Source: Coniella vitis
Taxonomy: Eukaryota > Ascomycota > Sordariomycetes > Diaporthales > Schizoparmaceae
NCBI GenBank assembly: GCA_011317545.1
Contig: WUJK01000016.1
Coordinates: 186,001-250,000 of the forward strand
Reading direction: 5' to 3'
DNA: 64,000 bases
The notes beneath the pieces are model-generated. The model saw only the letters and a program-made list of their open reading frames with translations. It ran no database searches and was not told where the DNA came from. The translations under genes and the position numbers were made by a program. Shown one piece after another: positions 59,236 to 64,000 of the stretch (the first letter of the stretch is position 1; each line of letters starts with the position of its first letter).

Positions 59236-59535
59236 GTGCATTCATACACCGTAAAAAATACAGATAAAGTTGTAACCATGAGTAGTATGTCGCCACCAAA
59301 AAAAGACCTTGTACTTCTTGGCTTTGGTGACCCTAGCTCACTGGTGACCTTAGATCTTGGTGGTGACCTTACTGGTGGTGACCTTACTGGTGGTGACCTT
59401 ACTGATGGTGACCTTACTGGTGGTGACCTTAATGGTGGCAACGTTAGCCTTAATAACTCCAGCATCTTGGTGACCGTAGTCTTGGTGGTGACCTTGGTTT
59501 ATAGTGACCTAAATCTCCTATATCTAATGCGGTGA
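59236..59535 (+). CDS. Small protein with pentapeptide repeats, uncertain
   Basis: A 99-codon frame with a central block of six G-G-D-L-T-like pentapeptides (G-G-D-L-T, D-G-D-L-T, G-G-D-L-N, G-G-N-V-S) encoded by a 15-base minisatellite at 59,355-59,445, followed by a hydrophobic end (I-L-V-T-V-V-L-V-V-T-L-V). The pattern recalls pentapeptide-repeat proteins (A-D/N-L-x-x), but is short and can arise from the minisatellite alone. The opposite strand is open too. Confidence 0.25.
   Translation: MHSYTVKNTDKVVTMSSMSPPKKDLVLLGFGDPSSLVTLDLGGDLTGGDLTGGDLTDGDLTGGDLNGGNVSLNNSSILVTVVLVVTLVYSDLNLLYLMR
59355..59445. repeat. 15-bp minisatellite (GGTGGTGACCTTACT)n
   Basis: Six tandem units of GGTGGTGACCTTACT with few changes; degenerate GGTGACC units continue on both sides (59,325 and 59,465-59,500). 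The period is the same as the minisatellite at 39,219, the sequence is not. Confidence 0.9.
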
Positions 59536-59866
59536 GATGCTTCAACCATCCTGTGTTGCATAGTCCGCTCGCAGTGAAGCGTGCTTCTGCACTAATGTGC
59601 AAAGGCATTTCGTTAATGCGGGTTATTTTATCAGGGGTTAGCTTATAGTATCGCCCAGCGATGTTCAGTGCTTTCTTCTGAAACCCTTTGTTGCCTATGC
59701 CTCGGAAGAGAAACACGGGGTACATAGTGTCTGAAATACACGATTTCTTCGCGAATATCAGCGAGCCTGTATAGACCGAGGCACTATCAAGATAGAATGC
59801 ACTAAGCTCGTTATTCGCCGGTGGCCATTGCTGGCTTTTGACCTTTACGATACTAAAAGATAGCAT
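59450..59866 (-). CDS. Hypothetical protein
   Basis: A 138-codon minus frame with natural-looking text between residues 20 and 110 (A-F-Y-L-D-S-A-S-V-Y-T-G-S-L-I-F-A-K-K, and N-I-A-G-R-Y-Y-K-L-T-P-D-K-I-T-R-I). The last 20 residues run into the minisatellite. A second minus frame just upstream (about 59,930-59,870, ending at a TTTTAG that could be an acceptor) may be the first exon. Family not recognised; no signal peptide evident. Confidence 0.35.
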   Translation of the reverse strand: MLSFSIVKVKSQQWPPANNELSAFYLDSASVYTGSLIFAKKSCISDTMYPVFLFRGIGNKGFQKKALNIAGRYYKLTPDKITRINEMPLHISAEARFTASGLCNTGWLKHLTALDIGDLGHYKPRSPPRLRSPRCWSY

Positions 59867-59869
59867 AGT

Positions 59870-62058
59870 AATCTTTCTTGAAGAATTGCGCGTTTGTTAG
59901 CTTAGAGGCAGCAAGGGTAACTATGAAATCATGAAACATCCAACAGAGTAGGATATAAGAATACTCCTTTATTGGAAAATCGAAAGTGTATAGGAAAATA
60001 TGGTTTGGTTAATGATAGAGGAGGTACGGAACAGTTTTTGCATTCATAAGATGCACAAGCTCCCTAAACTCTTAGGAATTTGAAGTGTTGAACTCTGTCC
60101 AAGATACTCCTGGCCCTGGAGATGGTGAATTAATTACGCATCAACCTCCGATACCGCGTACTAGCTTTAAGTACTCTGAAGGAAGTACTATCAGTACCGA
60201 ATGTTATAAATAGCAAAGATTATAGAGATCTTTTTCATATGTTGATGAGATAAAGCGATCGATATAGCATAACTGGTGTTCTGAGCGTATTCTTTAACAG
60301 TAGATATTAAATCCAATGCTTAGAATGAAAGCTTACGTTATAACGGATGCTTAGAATACCACGAAGTTATTGAGTATTATGTAAGTAAGGCCGTGGATCC
60401 GACTGCCCTCGATCTGGACTTGGCCGAGAATATTATCAAAGCAGACCTTACTAAATTGTAGAATTATAAAAATTAGGAAGTCCCTGATCAGGAGACCCAA
60501 TTTTGTTTACTGCATCTAGCGGTATATTATGAAAGGCCTGGTCTACTGAAAGGTTCTTGAAGGATTATCCGATTAAATGATGGACAGGGTTACTCTGGGA
60601 ACCCCCCTTTTGGGATACCCCTACCTTTGGGACAGCGCACTGTGCAATTTTCTTATATACATAGTAAAAATCCAGTCACTATTACAGACGTTAACTATAG
60701 ATAACAGGCTCCATAAAAAAAAGTCCATAGTACGAATACTGTGCCTATATAAGAACAACACCCTTTGTATCTCATAATTTATAGCCTAAGTAAATCCAGT
60801 TGGTAATAATAGGCCGAAAAGAGAAGTATATACTAATACTTTTCACGAACTTATATATATTATATTCATGGGTTAGAAGTTGATAAAAACGCTGGATTTT
60901 ATATAAAGGTACTTTCGTTTTGCCGTCCTAAAGGTAGGGGTCCTATAGTACTATTTCAGACCGAGAATAAGCAATCTTTAGGAAAGCAAAACTTTGCTTC
61001 TGTATAATAACTATTTACGGAACCAGGACAAAGATAAAGCCGAAATCACTCCAAGGCTCAGTATCAAATGTGAAGATTAGTTACACATACTAGAATTAAT
61101 AACCTCCTTAATACTAAAAGATTCCTAAATATAATCATAAATAAGCGAGCTGATATACTTCAAGACCAAATAATACGTATAAGGACCACAAAACGTTCTT
61201 ATAGCCGTTAGATCGGGTCTTTCACATTAGGGCATTTTACTAATGATTTTATACTGTTCCTGACGCACATATATATAAGTTTGTAAGCGCTATTGCACTT
61301 CTGCAACGTCGCCTTGCGTGTTTCGTGCGAGGACATGACCTCCTTCACAGAGTGTGGTTAATCGATGAGGCCTCCTCCCACGATAGTATGTTGACTCGTC
61401 TCTAATCCCCGCCTGCCTTGTACCTAGTCGATGATCTTGCGCTCCGATACGTATCATCTGTTAGCTGCAATACGTACCGAGTACCGGATTTCTTAATCAT
61501 TGGACTTACCAAGATAAGGCTGAGTGCCAGAGCATTCAGATAAAGAAGTGGATACTCAAAAACATCGAATTCCCTTTACTGAATGGCCGAGAAAAGGATA
61601 AGTAAGTTTACATAGAAGGTTCCCACCTCACGATTGCATATAACGAAGTTATCAGAATCCTGCAATGACTTGAGCGCAAGGAACTCAGGAAGATCACAAA
61701 ACGTAGATTCCAGGATTGATCGCCTTACCCGCGCATAATGAGTTTGATTGGAATTGTTTATAACTGACCGTCAAGAACGATTCAAATAGCTTAAGAAGTT
61801 TTACTTTCGCGTTGTCATGGTAAGACCCCGCTATATCCTCCCCGCACTGAGTCTCATTAGCTCATTCTGTGGCCGCCTAGCTGATATAATCCTAGTTTCG
61901 CTGGAATGGTTACCCAAGTAAACATACCAAGTATAACGGCGAATTAGAGATCGACCACCTATTGTATGTATCTTAAATGCTTTGAGCCAAAGATAGTAGC
62001 ATATTATCTCACACCGAGGACCCACATCTAACCGAGACGTGAGCGAGTATTATCTCGA
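59870..62058. other. AT-richer island edge without a gene
   Basis: CA and TG are present, so RIP is light, but no frame over 66 codons is seen. The composition becomes A/T-rich toward the border. Remnants of old repeats are likely; none was identified. Confidence 0.45.
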
Positions 62059-62527
62059 TATAATGATCCTTGCCTGAATCCCGGATTCTGGAAGTACCTA
62101 TAATTATATATTAATAGGCGGGGAAGTATTACCTTTAAGTCTTCGTACGTTATCGAGCAATATTAAGTATTATAAGTAATTAAGAGGGATTACCCTATTA
62201 TATAAAATAATACTTAGATTTATAACTAAAGACTATACGGAAACTATCTAATATTAAGCTATAAACTCCTATCCTTATATCCTTCTATTATCTTAGTAAG
62301 TCGATATAATCGATATCGATCCTATCGATTTATAGTATATTAGTCGATATAGTCGATATTAATTCTATCGATTATATAATTATTAGGACCCTAACCCTAA
62401 TTATATTATTATAAGTATCTAAATATCTATATATAAAAGATCCTTATCGGTCCGTTAAAGTTCCGATTTATTAATATATAATTATACTAGCTTATTCTTA
62501 TAACCTATATATTTATAGGTTATAATA
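62059..62527 (-). repeat. Chromovirus LTR, third family, minus orientation
   Basis: Same ends as the LTR at 30,201-30,670. The first 45 bases keep several TG and CA pairs (CTTGCC, CTGAATCC, CTGGAAG), the rest has lost them. Confidence 0.85.
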
Positions 62528-62639
62528 TTATCTCCCTTCTATTAATCTTTATCCCTAAAGACCTATAGTATTTCTATAAGTAATCCTACTTAATATTCTT
62601 ACTTCGGATTATATTTTCCTAATTCGTTATATCGTCGCC

Positions 62640-63235
62640 TTCTCGTATAACGAAACCTTATTTATTAAATCTAAGGTTTAACTCTACTAAATAGAAGTTA
62701 TCCTTATACTTAATTATTCTTTCGAATACCTTTAAGATATATCCTTATTCTTATTATAATTTTAAAGGTAAAACTTCTTATTAAGTTTCCTCTAATAATT
62801 CTTCTTACTACGCCGAGTATATATATTTAAAGCTTCCTTATTATAATATTTTAGAGATAACTAATTCTACCGACCTTTTATATATCTCTTTATAATATTA
62901 AAAGTTAGAGGATAAGATCGAGGAGTTAGAAGATAAATTAATATACTTATATAGGTAGAAGAAGATATAGCGGGAGCGGATAATATATATTATTCGTTAT
63001 AATTTATCGAATCTAAAAGACCTAGATTATATAGAATATAAAGAGATAGAGAAGGAGCGTTTAGCTACTAAGGCTAAATATCGTTCTATAAAGCCGATTA
63101 TTCCTAAAGGCCTATTACCTAAGGGTTTTATAATTATTATATTAGAGGATTTTAATTAGTTTAGGATTTCTCTATTATCTTTATCTAATTTTCTTATTAA
63201 TAATTTATAAGGTATTAAGGCTTTTAGTTTATAAC
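62640..63235 (+). pseudogene. Antisense accessory frame, second copy
   Basis: Counterpart of the minus frame at 29,420-30,140. The heptad region L-E-D-K-I-E-E-L-E-D-K-L-I lies at about 62,914-62,955, the basic part R-E-R-I-I-Y-I-I-R-Y-N-L-S-N-L-K-D-L-D follows, then I-P-K-G-L-L-P-K-G-F and L-E-D-F-N. Only TAA/TAG interrupt it. Both copies keep the same frame despite separate mutation, which supports real coding before RIP. Confidence 0.6.
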
Positions 63236-63322
63236 TTTAATTTCTTTAGAGTTATTACTAAGGGTCCTTAATAAGGGGTTTAGTTATTCCTATAGATAAT
63301 TATTATAATTAAAGATACGAAT

Positions 63323-63394
63323 AATCTTATAGCTTAATAGTTAGAGTTATTAATTTCTTATTAAGAGGTCCGGGGTTCGATTCCTTATAATACC
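63323..63394 (+). tRNA. tRNA-like sequence inside a chromovirus, second copy
   Basis: 72 bases with D-stem GCTT/GAGT, eight-base D-loop, four of five anticodon-stem pairs (TTAA/TTAA), anticodon loop TTTCTTA (TCT at the anticodon place), and T-arm CGGGG TTCGATT. Acceptor pairs 3 and 5-7 hold; pairs 1 and 2 are A facing C, as expected when RIP turns G into A. Position and spacing match 29,334-29,405. Confidence 0.5.
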
Positions 63395-63409
63395 TTCTCT
63401 ATCTAAGGC

Positions 63410-64000
63410 TATAATAACTTTTTATTTTCGTATTCTTTAATAAGGTTTAAGTATATATTCTTTAATAGTTCCTAAGTATTTTCCGAATTATTATAATCTT
63501 TCTATTTAATAAGGTATTATTTCCCGTATCTACGTTTATATAAATCGAGAATTTATTTAACTTCGTATTATACTTATTCTAATTCGATAATATCTATATT
63601 ATACGAAAGTTCTACGTTTATTAATACTAATTCTAGAAGTAAAATATAAAAGACTAGGTATAAATATATATATAGGATTTCTAATTTATAATTAATTAGT
63701 AAAATCTATCCTATAATTTTATAAGGTCCGAGTTTTTTATAATTAAGTTTATCGTTAGGTCTAATAGTTTTAATATTTTTATAATTAAAGTAAACTTTAT
63801 CTCCCTTTTATAGGATTAATCCCTTAATCCTTTTCTAATTAGCGTATTTCGTTATTTATTCTTTAATATCCTAAAGTATATATCGAGTATCTTTATATAA
63901 TTACTTAATTCTTTTAATATATTAATCTACCGTTTCTATATTTCTACCTAATAGTATTTCGTAATATACCGTAGGGTTATATCCGTAGAATAAGAAGAAT
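63410..64000 (-). pseudogene. End of chromovirus pol, incomplete
   Basis: Reverse complement of about 28,750-29,320: integrase end and chromodomain (about 63,450-63,590). The rest lies outside the window. Confidence 0.75.

Larger units (their letters stand above)
62059..64000 (-). mobile_element. Chromovirus, third family, minus orientation, cut by the window end
   Basis: This is the reverse complement of about 28,700-30,670: LTR, antisense frame, tRNA-like sequence, then the end of integrase. It continues past 64,000. The five bases before it are CTCGA, but the other end is not available to test for a duplication. Confidence 0.85.

Noticed and set aside
31807..62058. Biosynthetic gene cluster or giant Starship-type element in the island
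   Set aside because: No polyketide/peptide synthase, cytochrome or tyrosine recombinase (DUF3435) text was seen, and the borders are ordinary LINE and LTR ends.

Overview
The window looks like nuclear DNA of a filamentous ascomycete (Pezizomycotina; Dothideomycetes-like is a guess). Two things point there. First, a huge share of the sequence carries the scar of repeat-induced point mutation (RIP): in 1-31,806 and 62,059-64,000 the dinucleotides CA and TG are almost gone while CG and CC survive, so no open frame of 60 codons or more exists in the first 31.8 kb. Second, the decayed elements are typical fungal ones: Tad-like LINEs, Ty3/gypsy chromoviruses with a C-terminal chromodomain, and a Ty1/copia element. 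Introns with a TACTAAC branch site and CT-rich promoter tracts fit too.

Layout. 1-2,403: unclassified RIPed repeat. 2,404-10,249: copia-type element coded on the minus strand, between two direct LTRs, with an extra long frame on the plus strand near its 3' LTR. 10,250-11,690: minus-strand LINE fragment (reverse transcriptase end plus RNase H). 11,690-15,003: plus-strand Tad-like LINE; 15,004-16,127 and 23,818-24,380: a second, 5'-truncated LINE copy split by a complete 7.7-kb chromovirus at 16,128-23,817 (481/469-bp LTRs, 5-bp target duplication TTTAT). 24,381-25,990: minus-oriented chromovirus LTR plus 3' internal part. 25,988-26,522: second copy of bases 1-526. 26,524-30,670: 5'-truncated chromovirus. 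30,671-31,806: third LINE tail. 31,881-33,619: cluster of four TA-flanked MITEs in which RIP fades out. 33,620-62,058: an island of ordinary base composition that is poor in intact genes. 62,059-64,000: another minus-oriented chromovirus, running off the window.

The island holds one well supported intact gene (40,722-42,487, two exons, unrecognised acidic/coiled-coil protein with a GC-AG intron) and one likely small tail-anchored-protein gene (43,351-43,897). The rest is mostly gene relics: an SH3-domain gene broken by a frameshift and apparently split by a MITE, a glutamine-rich regulator-like pseudogene, an almost intact unknown frame with one stop, an OPT-transporter fragment, a tRNA-Glu-like relic, and two 15-bp minisatellites. 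Genes do not form a recognisable pathway or cluster.

The most interesting pattern is in the retroelements. In each chromovirus 3' region that is visible, the space between the chromodomain and the 3' LTR carries a reading frame on the opposite strand that encodes a similar basic coiled-coil protein, and in one family a 72-nt tRNA-shaped sequence sits exactly between the end of pol and that antisense frame. The copia element has an unrelated antisense frame in the equivalent place. All identifications were made by reading; nothing was searched or aligned by program.
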